A stretch of 42,670 nucleotides of DNA. It comes from a bacterium. Its GTDB lineage: Bacteria; Chloroflexota; Dormibacteria; Aeolococcales; Bog-877. A program made the position numbers and the translations under genes. The stretch spans positions 1-42,670 of the forward strand of contig JAJZJU010000008.1 in NCBI GenBank assembly GCA_021809895.1. Reading direction: 5' to 3'. The notes under the pieces are model-generated. The model was not told the DNA's origin. It saw nothing but the letters and a program-made list of their open reading frames with translations, and did not search any database. Within the stretch, counting starts at the first letter, position 1. Every line of letters begins with the position of its first letter. Below, piece by piece: positions 26,798 to 36,932 of this stretch.

Positions 26798-27006
26798 GAT
26801 TGGGTCACTGGCTCGCAACCTTCGGCCGCTTCTGGTGGGAATTCATCGTCGGAGATACCCCTGAGATCGCGCTCGGTGTCGCCGTGATCGTGATCGCCGG
26901 TTGGCTCGTCGCCAAGTCCGCGCCGACGGCGGCGCTGGTGGTCGTTCCCCTAGCGATCATCGCCTTGTTGGTGGCGAGTCTCAGGCGAGGGCTTAATGCC
27001 GCCTGA
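26794..27006 (+). CDS. Small (70 aa) membrane protein, last gene of the iron-type ABC operon
   Basis: MRLGHWLATFGRFWWEFIVGDTPEIALGVAVIVIAGWLVAKSAPTAALVVVPLAIIALLVASLRRGLNAA; ATGA overlap with the upstream stop; two hydrophobic segments. Confidence 0.75.
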   Translation: MRLGHWLATFGRFWWEFIVGDTPEIALGVAVIVIAGWLVAKSAPTAALVVVPLAIIALLVASLRRGLNAA

Positions 27007-27486
27007 CACACTAATGCGAGCGTTGGTTTGCCGACCTGTCACAGGATGTAGCGGAGACCGGGAGCGTAGACGAAGCCACGGTTGGCGGCGGGCAGCTTCT
27101 GCAGTCGGCGTATGGAGCAGCAACTGGGATATCCGCCTCGGGCCGTACCCCATCTGGAGCAGCCTCAGGACCGTGCGTATCTCGACCACTGGCACCTCTC
27201 GGAACATCGGCAACGTCCTCTACGCTGAAAGCGAGAAGGGCGCCCCATTGCTGCCCCGAAGGTCCAGGCGGTCCCTAGTTGCTGGCTAGAACCTCTTCCG
27301 GTGGTCCTTGGTTATCGGCCAAACCACCGTTCCTACTACGACAGATCACGTTTTAAGCGACACACCACCGGATTGCCAGAATGGCCTCTCTGCTGGTCCC
27401 CGGCCATGGCAGTGAAACGCCGCCGCGCCCGGCAGCGACCGCGGGCCTGGAAGGTCCATGGGCTCTGGTGGCGCGTCAGCGACGGC

Positions 27487-27981
27487 TCATCCGCCCTGCT
27501 CCAGGACGGTGAGTGCCTGGCGCAGGACAGTGCCAAGGCGCTGGTCGGCTTCGCTGACCGAGGCGGCCGCCTCCAGCGCCGCCTGCAGTATCTGGACGGC
27601 ATCCAGGATGGCGAGGCGAAGCGCTGTGCTCTCGGCCATCGGGATCAGGTCCTCGGGCCCGAGGTCGATGTCGGCCGCCAGGCCTCTCATCAGGGCGCCC
27701 CAGCGGTCCCGGGCCCGCTCCAGATGAGACGCGGCCTGCTCCATCGCGCTCTGCGCCTTGGCGCTGGCTCGGCGAGCGCCTGAGATAGGCCGCGATCGGA
27801 CCACCGCGTTGGCTCCCAGGCGCCCCGGGTTGTCGAGGATCCGGCGCGCGGTGCGCGCGGCCACGAAGGCCTCCACAGCTGCTTCCAAGGCGCGCTGGGT
27901 TGTGGATGCTGAGTGCGGATCTTCGGCTTGAGTGCTGATGCTGGACTCCCAGGTTCGGTGCCGACCGTTCCTATAATCCAC
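27487..27981 (-). CDS. Hypothetical alpha-helical protein divergent from gatC
   Basis: 164-aa ORF with Ala-rich amphipathic helix-like composition (RALEAAVEAFVAARTARRILDN...); no competing known gene on the other strand. Confidence 0.5.
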   Translation of the reverse strand: MDYRNGRHRTWESSISTQAEDPHSASTTQRALEAAVEAFVAARTARRILDNPGRLGANAVVRSRPISGARRASAKAQSAMEQAASHLERARDRWGALMRGLAADIDLGPEDLIPMAESTALRLAILDAVQILQAALEAAASVSEADQRLGTVLRQALTVLEQGG

Positions 27982-27983
27982 TC

Positions 27984-28304
27984 TTGGTGGCTGTTGAGAA
28001 TGCGCGCGATCAGGAGGCGCCGGTGTTCGAGCCCGCCCAGGTCGCTCACCTGAGCCGGCTTGCCAGGCTGGGGCTGACCGACGAGGAGCTTGAAAGGCTT
28101 CGTGCCCAGCTCGGAGACATCGTGCGCGCCGTCGGAAAGCTGGCCGAGGCGCCCACCGGCCAGGTCGACCCGACCGCCCAGGTGGGTGGCCTCTACAACG
28201 TCATGCGGGAGGACCGAGTGGTCGACGGCTTGACCCAGGACGAGGCTCTGGCCAACGCCTCCAGCCACGAGGCCGGCCTGATCCGGGTCCCGGCCATCCA
28301 GTGA
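27984..28304 (+). CDS. gatC: Asp-tRNA(Asn)/Glu-tRNA(Gln) amidotransferase subunit C
   Basis: VAHLSRLARLGLTDEELERLRAQLGDIVRAVGKL ... NVMREDRVVDGLTQDEALANA; overlaps gatA start. Confidence 0.95.
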   Translation: MVAVENARDQEAPVFEPAQVAHLSRLARLGLTDEELERLRAQLGDIVRAVGKLAEAPTGQVDPTAQVGGLYNVMREDRVVDGLTQDEALANASSHEAGLIRVPAIQ

Positions 28305-29785
28305 GCCTGCTCGACCTCTCCATCGCCGAAATGGCGCGCGGGCTCCGGGACCGCGAGTTCAGCTCAGTGGAGCTGGTGGAGGCTGCCTACCAGCAGATAG
28401 ACCGGCTCGACGGGGAGCTCGGCGCCTTCCTGAGGACCACAAGGGACCAGGCTCTGGCCCAGGCTTCGGTGTGCGACCGTGAGCTGGCCGTCAGCCCCGA
28501 CGGGCGGGGAGAGCTCTATGGGATCCCGGTCGCGTACAAGGACGTGCTCTGCACCCAGGGGGTAGAGACCACCGCGGCAAGCCGGATCCTCAGTGGGTTT
28601 ATCCCGCCCTACAGCGCAACGGTGGTCGAGCGCATGGAGTCCCAGGGCGCCATCGCTCTTGGCAAGCTCAACTGCGACGAGTTCGCCATGGGCAGCTCCA
28701 ACGAGAACTCCGCTTTCCAGCAGACGAGAAATCCCTGGGCCACCGACCGGGTACCGGGCGGCTCCAGCGGCGGTTCGGCCGTCGCCGTGTCTGCGCGGAT
28801 GGCGGCTGCCACCCTCGGAAGTGACACCGGTGGCTCAATCCGGCTGCCGGCCTCCTTCTGCGGCGTGGTCGGGGTCAAGCCCAGCTACGGGAGGGTCAGT
28901 CGCTACGGGCTGATCGCGTTCGCTAGCTCCCTGGACCAGGTGGGCCCGCTCACCAAGACGGTCGCGGACTCAGCCCTGGTGCTGGGCGCCATCGCAGGTG
29001 AAGACCCCCACGACGCCACGTCGTCACAGGCTCCTGTCGCAAGCTACCAGGATGCCATCGGCCAGGGCGTCTCCGGGCTGAGAGTCGGCATTCCCAAGGA
29101 GTATCTGGCCATGGGCATCGAGCCTGGGGTGCGCCGGGTCTTCGACCAGGCAGCCCAGTGGCTGGAGGCAGAGGGGGCGCGGCTGGTCGAGGTTTCGTTG
29201 CCCAGCACCGAGTACGCGCTGGCCGCCTACTACGTGATCGCGCCGGCAGAGGTGAGCAGCAACCTGGCGCGCATGGACGGGGTTCGCTTCGGACCCGGCT
29301 TCGGAGGCGCGACCAACCTCGGTGATGCCTATGAGCACGCCCGACACCAGGGCTTCGGTGGGGAGGTGCGGCGCCGGATCACGCTGGGCACCTACGTTCT
29401 GAGCAGCGGCTACTACGACGCCTACTACCTGCGGGCCCAGAAGGTGCGCACCCTGGTCGCCCAGGACTTCGAGCGGGTCTTCAGCGAGGTGGACTGCGTC
29501 ATCTCGCCGACGGCGCCGACGGCTGCGTTCCGTCTGGGAGAACGGCTGGCCGATCCGCTCGCTATGTACGCCACCGACCTGCTGACCCTGCCCGCCAACC
29601 TGGCGGGCATCTCCGGCATCTCGGTGCCGGCAGGCTTCAGCGATGCCCTGCCCGTCGGGCTCCAGGTGCTCGGCCCGTATCTGGGGGAGGCGACCTGCTT
29701 TCGTGTGGCTGCCCAGGTGGAGGCGGCCGCGGACATCTGGCGGGTCGGGCCGGAGACCGCCGGGGCGGCTGAGGAAGGCGTGTGA
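28301..29785 (+). CDS. gatA: Asp-tRNA(Asn)/Glu-tRNA(Gln) amidotransferase subunit A
   Basis: Amidase signature: [98 protein letters not shown]. Confidence 0.98.
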   Translation: MSLLDLSIAEMARGLRDREFSSVELVEAAYQQIDRLDGELGAFLRTTRDQALAQASVCDRELAVSPDGRGELYGIPVAYKDVLCTQGVETTAASRILSGFIPPYSATVVERMESQGAIALGKLNCDEFAMGSSNENSAFQQTRNPWATDRVPGGSSGGSAVAVSARMAAATLGSDTGGSIRLPASFCGVVGVKPSYGRVSRYGLIAFASSLDQVGPLTKTVADSALVLGAIAGEDPHDATSSQAPVASYQDAIGQGVSGLRVGIPKEYLAMGIEPGVRRVFDQAAQWLEAEGARLVEVSLPSTEYALAAYYVIAPAEVSSNLARMDGVRFGPGFGGATNLGDAYEHARHQGFGGEVRRRITLGTYVLSSGYYDAYYLRAQKVRTLVAQDFERVFSEVDCVISPTAPTAAFRLGERLADPLAMYATDLLTLPANLAGISGISVPAGFSDALPVGLQVLGPYLGEATCFRVAAQVEAAADIWRVGPETAGAAEEGV

Positions 29786-31233
29786 GCAGGCAGTGGGAGG
29801 CCGTCATCGGGCTGGAGGTGCACGCCCAGCTCCTCACCGAGAGCAAGATGTTCTGCGGGTGCCGGGCCCAGTATCTTGGCCTGCCTCCCAACAGCAACAC
29901 CTGCCCGGTGTGCCTGGGCTTGCCGGGAACCCTGCCGGTGATGAACCGGGCGGCGGTGGAGATGACCATCCGGACCGCTCTGGCCCTGAACTGCGAGATC
30001 CCGGAGTTCACCAAGTTCGACCGCAAGAACTATTTCTACCCCGACCTTCCCAAGGGCTACCAGATCTCTCAATACGACCTTCCCCTCTCTCTTAACGGCT
30101 GCCTCGAGTTCGAGGTGGGGGGAAGGGTGGTCCGGGCCGGCATCACCAGAGTGCACCTGGAGGAGGATGCCGGGACTCTTCATCACGCTGGGGAGATCCA
30201 TACCTCCTCCTTCTCCCTGGTGGATCTCAACCGAGCCGGGGTTCCCCTCATGGAGATCGTGGGCGAACCTGACCTGCGCCACCCGGAGGAGGCGCCCGCC
30301 TACCTGGCGGCGCTGCGACAGACCCTCATGTACCTGGGGGTCAACGACGGCAACATGGAGGAGGGCAGCCTGCGCTGCGACGCCAACATCTCACTCCGGG
30401 AGAAGGGCTCGTCCGTTCTGGGAGCCAAGGTGGAGGTCAAGAACATGAACTCCTTCAGGAGCATCCAGCGTGCTCTGGAGTTCGAGTTCCAACGCCAGGC
30501 CGACCTCCTGGAGCAGGGACGAAAGGTGGCCCAGGAGACCAGGGGGTGGAGTGATCTGGAGCAGGTGACGGTGTCCCAGCGCAGCAAGGAGGAGGCCCAG
30601 GAGTACCGCTACTTCCCCGAGCCTGACCTGCCGCCCCTGCGGGTCGCCCGGGACTACGTGGAGCGCATCCGGGAGGCCCTGCCCGAGCTGCCCCGTGCCA
30701 AGAGGGTGAGGCTCAGAGAGAGCTACTCCCTGGCCGAGGATCAGGCGCGGGTCATCGCCGAGAGCCCGGAGGACGCCGCTTACTTCGAGGCGGTGGTGGA
30801 GGCCGGTGCCGACCCCCGTTCGGCGGCCAACTGGCAGGTCCAGAACCTGCAGGCGCTATGCAACGCTTCCAAGATCAGAGTGGCAGACTGCCGGATCCCG
30901 CCCGTCGCTCTGGCTCGGCTGGTGCAGCTGGTGGATCAGGACCAGGTCAGCGGGGTCGTGGCCAAGGATGTGCTGGCGGAGTGCTTCGTCAGTGGGGATG
31001 CCCCGGCCGAGCTCATCGCCAGCCGGGGCCTGGCCCAGGTCAGTGACCAGCGGCAGCTCCGGGAGCTGGTGGAGCAGGCGGTCACCGCCAACTCCAAGGC
31101 TGCCCTCGACTACCAGGCTGGCAATGACAAGGCGCTCAACGCCCTGGTCGGGTTTGTGATGGCGGCATCGCGAGGCAAGGCGAACTCCAAGATGGTGAGC
31201 CAGCTTCTGCGCGAGCGGCTGCCACGCTCGTGA
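29782..31233 (+). CDS. gatB: Asp-tRNA(Asn)/Glu-tRNA(Gln) amidotransferase subunit B
   Basis: [79 protein letters not shown]. Confidence 0.98.
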   Translation: MSRQWEAVIGLEVHAQLLTESKMFCGCRAQYLGLPPNSNTCPVCLGLPGTLPVMNRAAVEMTIRTALALNCEIPEFTKFDRKNYFYPDLPKGYQISQYDLPLSLNGCLEFEVGGRVVRAGITRVHLEEDAGTLHHAGEIHTSSFSLVDLNRAGVPLMEIVGEPDLRHPEEAPAYLAALRQTLMYLGVNDGNMEEGSLRCDANISLREKGSSVLGAKVEVKNMNSFRSIQRALEFEFQRQADLLEQGRKVAQETRGWSDLEQVTVSQRSKEEAQEYRYFPEPDLPPLRVARDYVERIREALPELPRAKRVRLRESYSLAEDQARVIAESPEDAAYFEAVVEAGADPRSAANWQVQNLQALCNASKIRVADCRIPPVALARLVQLVDQDQVSGVVAKDVLAECFVSGDAPAELIASRGLAQVSDQRQLRELVEQAVTANSKAALDYQAGNDKALNALVGFVMAASRGKANSKMVSQLLRERLPRS

Positions 31234-31249
31234 GGCCGCCTCGCGCGGC

Positions 31250-32518
31250 GTGAGCGCCGTGACCCCAAAGGAGGCGCCCCAGCTCTGCCTGGGCCAACTG
31301 CTCCGGATTGACTGCGAGCGGATGGCCCATCGGGGCCTGGGACTTGGGCATTTCAACGGCCAGGTGGTGTTCTTGTTCGGAGCTCTGCCGGGGGAGGAGG
31401 TGACAGCCAGGGTCACCGGAGTGCGCCGCCGCCACGCCTTCGCCGACACCGTGGAGGTGCATCGAGGCTCACCGGAACGGGTGGAGCCGCGGTGCCCCCA
31501 CTTTGGGGTGTGTGGAGGCTGCCAGCTGCAGCACGCCTCCTACGACTTTCAGCTGCAGGCCAAGCGGCAGCTCCTGGAGGAGGCCATAACTCGTCGAGGC
31601 ATCGCCCTGCCTGAGAGCGTGGAGGCGGTGGCGGCGGAGCAGCCGTACGGGTACCGCTGGCGTGGCGAGCTGCATCGCGGGGAAAATGGCCGGGGTTTGG
31701 GCTTCACCGCCAGGGGCTCGTATCGGGTGGTGCAGGTGGGGGGATGCCCCATCCACCATCCGGTCATAGACCGGGCGATCGAGCCGCTGGGAGATCTGGC
31801 CGAGGGATTGGAGAAGGGGGCTAAGACCATCCACCTCACCGTCGGCGGTGACGGGCGGGAGCTTCTGATCCAGAGCCGTCCAGACCCCAGGCCGGGGGAG
31901 GAGATGGTCTCGACCTGGGCCCTGAGCTACCCGGGCGCGCCCAGGCTGACCGCCGAGTCGACCGATCTCGAGTACCGTGGACGCAGCTTCAGGGTGCACC
32001 CTGACTCGTTCATTCAGGTCAATCAGGGTAGCCTGACGCGGCTTTACGAGACCGTCCTCGAGTGGCTGGCCAAAGAGCTCGATGGGCGAAGCGTGGTTGA
32101 CGCCTACGGGGGCTCGGGCTGGCTCGGGCTGCGACTTTGCGATGAGGGAGCCAGTGTGGTTGTGATCGAGCAGAGCCCCATCTCCGCCCGGCTCTGCGAG
32201 CTCCATGCGCAGATGTACCAGCAACCCCGGCTGGAGGTACGCTGCGGGCCCGTGGAGGAGCTCCTACCAGAGGTCGGCAGACCGGATGTGGTGGTGGTTG
32301 ACCCGCCCCGGAGCGGACTGGCTCCCCAGGTCAGCGGCTGGCTGGCCATGGCGGGTCCGGCCACCGTGGTCTACCTCAGCTGCGAGGTCTCCGCTTTGGG
32401 CCGGGACCTGGACGCTCTGTGTCGCCTGGGCCCCTACCGGCTCGAGAGGCTGAGGCTGGTGGACATGTTCCCGCAGACCTATCACTTCGAGACCGTGGCC
32501 CTCCTCCGGCGCACCTGA
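31250..32518 (+). CDS. TrmA/RumA-family class I SAM-dependent RNA (uracil-5) methyltransferase
   Basis: N-terminal TRAM-like domain; Fe-S Cys motif CPHFGVCGGCQLQH; FIQVNQGSLTRLYETVLEWL, VVDPPRSGL, VYLSCEVSALGRDL. Confidence 0.92.
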   Translation: MSAVTPKEAPQLCLGQLLRIDCERMAHRGLGLGHFNGQVVFLFGALPGEEVTARVTGVRRRHAFADTVEVHRGSPERVEPRCPHFGVCGGCQLQHASYDFQLQAKRQLLEEAITRRGIALPESVEAVAAEQPYGYRWRGELHRGENGRGLGFTARGSYRVVQVGGCPIHHPVIDRAIEPLGDLAEGLEKGAKTIHLTVGGDGRELLIQSRPDPRPGEEMVSTWALSYPGAPRLTAESTDLEYRGRSFRVHPDSFIQVNQGSLTRLYETVLEWLAKELDGRSVVDAYGGSGWLGLRLCDEGASVVVIEQSPISARLCELHAQMYQQPRLEVRCGPVEELLPEVGRPDVVVVDPPRSGLAPQVSGWLAMAGPATVVYLSCEVSALGRDLDALCRLGPYRLERLRLVDMFPQTYHFETVALLRRT

Positions 32519-32605
32519 GGTGCTCAGCCGATTCCGGCATCACCACCTGCCGATCCCCGATACTGGAGGCTCCACTGCCGCCCATTCCAGGTCCTGAATC
32601 AAGTC

Positions 32606-35600
32606 ATGCCCTCTGTTGAATTCGCCCATCTTCACACTCACTCCGAGTACTCGCTGCTGGACGGGGCGGCGCGTCTGGGGGCGCTGGTGGAGCGAGCCAA
32701 GGCGCTCGGACAGTCCGCGATCGCGGTCACTGACCACGGGGTGCTGGCGGGAGCGATCGAGTTCTACGAGGCGGCGACGGCCGCCGGGATCAAGCCGATC
32801 ATTGGCTGCGAGGTTTACATGGCGGCGCGCTCCCGACTGCAGAAGGAGGGGCGGGCCGATCGCGATCCATCCCACCTGATCCTGCTGGCTCGGGACCAGG
32901 TCGGCTATTCCAACCTGGTCAAGCTGGTGAGCAGGGCCCATCTGGAGGGGTTCTACTACAAGCCGCGCATAGATCGTGAGCTGCTCGGTGAGTACGCCCA
33001 GGGCTTGATCGCGCTCTCCGGGTGCATCGGTGGTGACGTCCCCCAGCTGGTGTTGGCCGGAGACCTCGACAGGGCCAGGCGGCTGGCCGAGGAGTACTCG
33101 GAGCTCATGGGCCCGGACGGCTACTTTCTGGAGATCCAGGACCATGGGATGGAGGAGGAGGAGCGGGTCCGCGAGGGGCTGCTGGAGATATCACGGCAGA
33201 CCGGGATACCCCTGGTGGCGACCAACGACTGCCACTACGTGGAGGCTTCGGACGCAGACGCTCACGACGTGCTCCTCTGCATTCAGACCGGCAGCCGGGT
33301 GGAGGATGAGCGCCGCATGCGCTTTGCGGGGCCGCACTTCTATCTGAGCTCCGGAGAGGAGATGGCGCAGAAGTTCGCCCACTGTCTGGAGGCTGTCACC
33401 AACAGCGCCGCCATCGCCGCCCGCTGTGGCTTCGAGCCCGCTCTTGGCCAGCGGCTGCTGCCGCGCTACGAGGTCGCCAGTGGTGAGGACGCCGACAGCC
33501 AGCTGCGCCGGGCGGCTGAGGAGGGCCTTCGCAAGCGCTGTCAAGGGGATCCGCCCGAGGAGTACCGGCAGCGGCTGGAGTACGAGCTGGAGGTGATAAG
33601 GCAGACCGGGTTCGCGGCCTACTTCTTGATCGTCTGGGACTTCACCAGAGCTGGTCGGGAGTCCGGCGTCAAGATCGGGCCGGGCCGGGGATCGGCAGCC
33701 GGGAGCCTGGTCAGCTACAGCCTGGGGATAACCGCTCTTGACCCGATCCACTACGGTCTTATCTTCGAGCGCTTCCTGAACCCCGAACGGGTCTCGATGC
33801 CCGACATCGACATCGACTTCGATGTCCAGGGTCGAAGCCGTGTGATCGAGTACGTGACCGCCAAGTACGGCAGTGACCGGGTGGCCCAGATCGTCACCTA
33901 CGGGACCATGGCCGCCAGAGCGGCGATCCGCGATGTGGGTCGAGCCCTGAACGTCCCGCTTCCGGACGTCGACCGCCTGGCCAAGCTGGTGCCCACCCGC
34001 CCGGGAATGACCTTGGCCATGGCGCTCAAGGACTCCAAAGAGCTTCTGGAGGTCTACCAGCAGGAGGAGTGGGCGCGTCGCCTGCTCGACACCGCTCAGA
34101 AGTTGGAGGGCATCTCCCGCAATGCCGGCACCCATGCCGCCGGAGTCGTGATCGCGCCCGGGCCGCTCATGGACTACGTCCCTCTGCAGCGGGCCACCAC
34201 CAACAAGGACGCGGTGGTCACCCAGTTCGACATGAACGGGGTCCAGAAGATCGGGCTCTTGAAGATGGACTTCCTGGGCCTGGAGAACCTGACCGTGCTG
34301 GAGGAGACTCTCGATCACATCGAAAGGCTGCGCGGGGAGCGCCCCGACCTGGACCGGATCCCGCTCGACGACCCCGCCACCTACGAGCTCCTGGGAAGAG
34401 GAGACACCATCGGGGTGTTCCAGATGGAGGCGGAGGGGGGCCGGCGCGTCCTCATGGACCTGCGGCCGACCTCCATCGAGGACATGGCGGCCGCCAACGC
34501 CCTCAACCGTCCGGGCCCGATCGAGGGAGGGGTCATCGAGCTCTACATGAGCCGGCGCCGTGGCGAGGAGCCGATCACCTACCTGCTGCCGGAGCTGGAG
34601 TCGGTCCTGGCGGAGACCCACGGGATCATCGTCTACCAGGACCAGGTGATGCAGATCGCGTCGGCCGCCGCCGGTTTCACCCTTGGGGAGGCAGACCTGC
34701 TCCGGGCCGCGATGGGCAAGAAGGACAAGGGCAAGATGGCGGCTCAGCGAGAGCGATTCATGGCAGGAGCCCTGGGTCGAGGGGTGGATGAGAAGACCGC
34801 CAACGAGCTCTTCGAGCTGATCGACTTCTTCGCTGGCTATGGCTTCAACAAGGCCCACGCGGTCGCCTACGGCCTGATCAGTTACCAGACCGCCTACTTC
34901 AAGGCGAACTACCCGCTGGAATTCATGACCGCTCTGCTCAACAGTCGGGCTGGCGACTTTGACCGGATCAAGCGGGTGATCCTGGATGCCCGCGAGCGCC
35001 AGATCGAAGTCCTGCCCCCTGACGTGAACCGCTCCGAGCCCGCCTTCAGCGTGCTTCGAGAGGAGGAACCGCCGGAGGGCTCCCGGGGCCGGATCATCTA
35101 CGGCCTCCAGCAGATCAAGAATGTGGGAGATGGCGCTGCTCACGCGGTGGTGGCCTCCCGGGAGCAGGGCGGGCCATTCCGATCACTGGTCGACCTCTGC
35201 CAGCGGGTGCGAGGCCGGGACCTCAACCGCCGAGCTCTGGAGGCTCTCATCCGGTGCGGCGCCTGCGACACCCTTGGGGATCGGGGCTGGCTGCTGGCTG
35301 AGCTGGACCAGGCGATGCGCCGGGCCGAGCAGGCGGCCCGGGACCTGGAGTCCGGCCAGATCCAGCTGTTCGACCTGGATGACGAGCGCGGAACAGGCGA
35401 CGTGAGCGGTGGGCTGACCCTGCCCGGTGAGGTGGTGCTGACGGCCGAGGCAGAGCGGGAGCGGTTGATCTGGGAGCGTGACCTGCTGGGAATGTATCTG
35501 AGCCGGCATCCCCTCTCGCACCTCGGCCCCAAGCTCGGACGTGTGACGGACACCAAGCTGCTCGATCTGGCCGGTCTCGAGGGGCGGATGGTGCAGGTGG

Positions 35601-36232
35601 GTGGCTCACTCCGTGAGTGCCGCAGGGTCCAGACCGGCAAGGGCGACCAGATGGCCTTCGCGTCCCTGGAGGACATGACCGGGGTCTGCGAACTGGTGAT
35701 ATTTCCCAAGGTCTTCCGCCGAGCCGAGGAGCTGCTCCATGCCGACGCGGTGGTGGTTGTGCGCGGTCGAGTCGAGGTCGGATCAAGGACGGGTGCCGGT
35801 CCCCAGAGCCAGCGTGCGGGCGCTTGGGAGCCTCCGGATCCCTCTGGGGATGAGTCAGGAGGGGACGAGCCTGAGGAGGCTCGGGTGATAGCCGAGGAGG
35901 TCTTTGGGCTGGATGCGCCGGAGCTCGCTGGGTGGAGCCCAGATGCGCTGGTCCACATCACCCCGACAGTGGTGTCCGAAGGCTCGCTGGACGAGCTGGC
36001 GACCGTGCTGGCGGCTCACCCTGGGGGGACCAGGGTCGTGCTCCATCTGCGTGACGACCAAGGGGCTCACGAGATCGACCTCGGCGAGGCCTACAAGGTG
36101 GGCATTGCTGACGGGTTGGCAGATGCGATCACGCGCGCCTGCGGACCGGGCTCCTACCACGTGGAGACCCGTAGGCCCGTGGCACCCCCCCAGCAAAGGT
36201 TTCGGCCGCGGGTGGTGGCGCAGGCCTCCTGA
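32606..36232 (+). CDS. dnaE: DNA polymerase III subunit alpha
   Basis: N-terminal PHP domain FAHLHTHSEYSLLDGAARL; PolC/DnaE core IGPGRGSAAGSLVSYSLGITALDPIHYGLIFERFLNPERVSMPDIDIDFD; YQDQVMQIASAAAGFTLGEADLLRAAMGKK; C-terminal OB-fold region. Confidence 0.98.
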   Translation: MPSVEFAHLHTHSEYSLLDGAARLGALVERAKALGQSAIAVTDHGVLAGAIEFYEAATAAGIKPIIGCEVYMAARSRLQKEGRADRDPSHLILLARDQVGYSNLVKLVSRAHLEGFYYKPRIDRELLGEYAQGLIALSGCIGGDVPQLVLAGDLDRARRLAEEYSELMGPDGYFLEIQDHGMEEEERVREGLLEISRQTGIPLVATNDCHYVEASDADAHDVLLCIQTGSRVEDERRMRFAGPHFYLSSGEEMAQKFAHCLEAVTNSAAIAARCGFEPALGQRLLPRYEVASGEDADSQLRRAAEEGLRKRCQGDPPEEYRQRLEYELEVIRQTGFAAYFLIVWDFTRAGRESGVKIGPGRGSAAGSLVSYSLGITALDPIHYGLIFERFLNPERVSMPDIDIDFDVQGRSRVIEYVTAKYGSDRVAQIVTYGTMAARAAIRDVGRALNVPLPDVDRLAKLVPTRPGMTLAMALKDSKELLEVYQQEEWARRLLDTAQKLEGISRNAGTHAAGVVIAPGPLMDYVPLQRATTNKDAVVTQFDMNGVQKIGLLKMDFLGLENLTVLEETLDHIERLRGERPDLDRIPLDDPATYELLGRGDTIGVFQMEAEGGRRVLMDLRPTSIEDMAAANALNRPGPIEGGVIELYMSRRRGEEPITYLLPELESVLAETHGIIVYQDQVMQIASAAAGFTLGEADLLRAAMGKKDKGKMAAQRERFMAGALGRGVDEKTANELFELIDFFAGYGFNKAHAVAYGLISYQTAYFKANYPLEFMTALLNSRAGDFDRIKRVILDARERQIEVLPPDVNRSEPAFSVLREEEPPEGSRGRIIYGLQQIKNVGDGAAHAVVASREQGGPFRSLVDLCQRVRGRDLNRRALEALIRCGACDTLGDRGWLLAELDQAMRRAEQAARDLESGQIQLFDLDDERGTGDVSGGLTLPGEVVLTAEAERERLIWERDLLGMYLSRHPLSHLGPKLGRVTDTKLLDLAGLEGRMVQVGGSLRECRRVQTGKGDQMAFASLEDMTGVCELVIFPKVFRRAEELLHADAVVVVRGRVEVGSRTGAGPQSQRAGAWEPPDPSGDESGGDEPEEARVIAEEVFGLDAPELAGWSPDALVHITPTVVSEGSLDELATVLAAHPGGTRVVLHLRDDQGAHEIDLGEAYKVGIADGLADAITRACGPGSYHVETRRPVAPPQQRFRPRVVAQAS

Positions 36233-36239
36233 AGGCCGT

Positions 36240-36809
36240 TCAGAGCCGGTTGGCGCTCTGTTGGATGAGCGGGAAGAGGATCTGCGCGAGGCCGATATAG
36301 ATAACCAAGAAGATGACAAAGGCCGCCACCGCAGACCTCTCGCCGCGGCTCCTGGTGAGCTTGGCGATGGGGTCGATGAAGGTGTCGGTGATCCGGCGGA
36401 TTGCGAAGGCCAAGGGATGCCAGGGGTCCACGTGCAGAAAGCCCAGCAGCACCCGGATCAGCAGCAGCAGCAGGACGATGAGCAGGACCGCGGTCAGGAA
36501 CTCCAGCACGACGGAGACCAAAGCCCCGATAGGGTTCACGAATCCGCTGAGTGCGAGCCCCTGGAGGACATCCGCGAGCGCGTAGGTGATCACGATCGCC
36601 AGCAGCGGTGAGAGGTCCATCCCCGCCAAGGTCGGCAGCAGCCGTCGCAGCGGCCGGATCACCGGCAGCACCAGGTCGTCCAGGAGCCGGCCGATGGCGC
36701 TGCCCGAGGCGCCTGGAAAGAAAGTTAGGAGCGCCCAGGCCAGGATGCACAGGGCGTATATGTCCAGTAGGGTCGCGAGATCCCCAACCAGGATCGCTGC
36801 CAGGTTCAC
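36240..36809 (-). CDS. YggT-family membrane protein (two YggT-like repeats)
   Basis: LCILAWALLTFFPGASGSAIGRLLDDLVLPVIRPLRRLLPTLAGMDLSPLLAIVITYALADVL, followed by a second TM block VLLGFLHVDPWHPLAFAIRRITDTFIDPIAKL. Confidence 0.82.
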   Translation of the reverse strand: MNLAAILVGDLATLLDIYALCILAWALLTFFPGASGSAIGRLLDDLVLPVIRPLRRLLPTLAGMDLSPLLAIVITYALADVLQGLALSGFVNPIGALVSVVLEFLTAVLLIVLLLLLIRVLLGFLHVDPWHPLAFAIRRITDTFIDPIAKLTRSRGERSAVAAFVIFLVIYIGLAQILFPLIQQSANRL

Positions 36810-36932
36810 CCGGGCAGTATAGGCGGGCCGGTTGAGAGGCAGATGGGGGCGGACGTGGCGGACAGAACGGTCGCTGCAGCCACGAGCGGCCGGGGCCGCC
36901 GCGGTGCTCGGCTAAGCCGGGTGCTCAACCGC

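Noticed and set aside
33191-35143. 650-aa minus-strand ORF antisense to dnaE
   Set aside because: High-GC shadow ORF; the plus strand has unmistakable DnaE motifs throughout and the antisense translation is low-complexity (H/V/G/D/L rich) with no recognisable domain.
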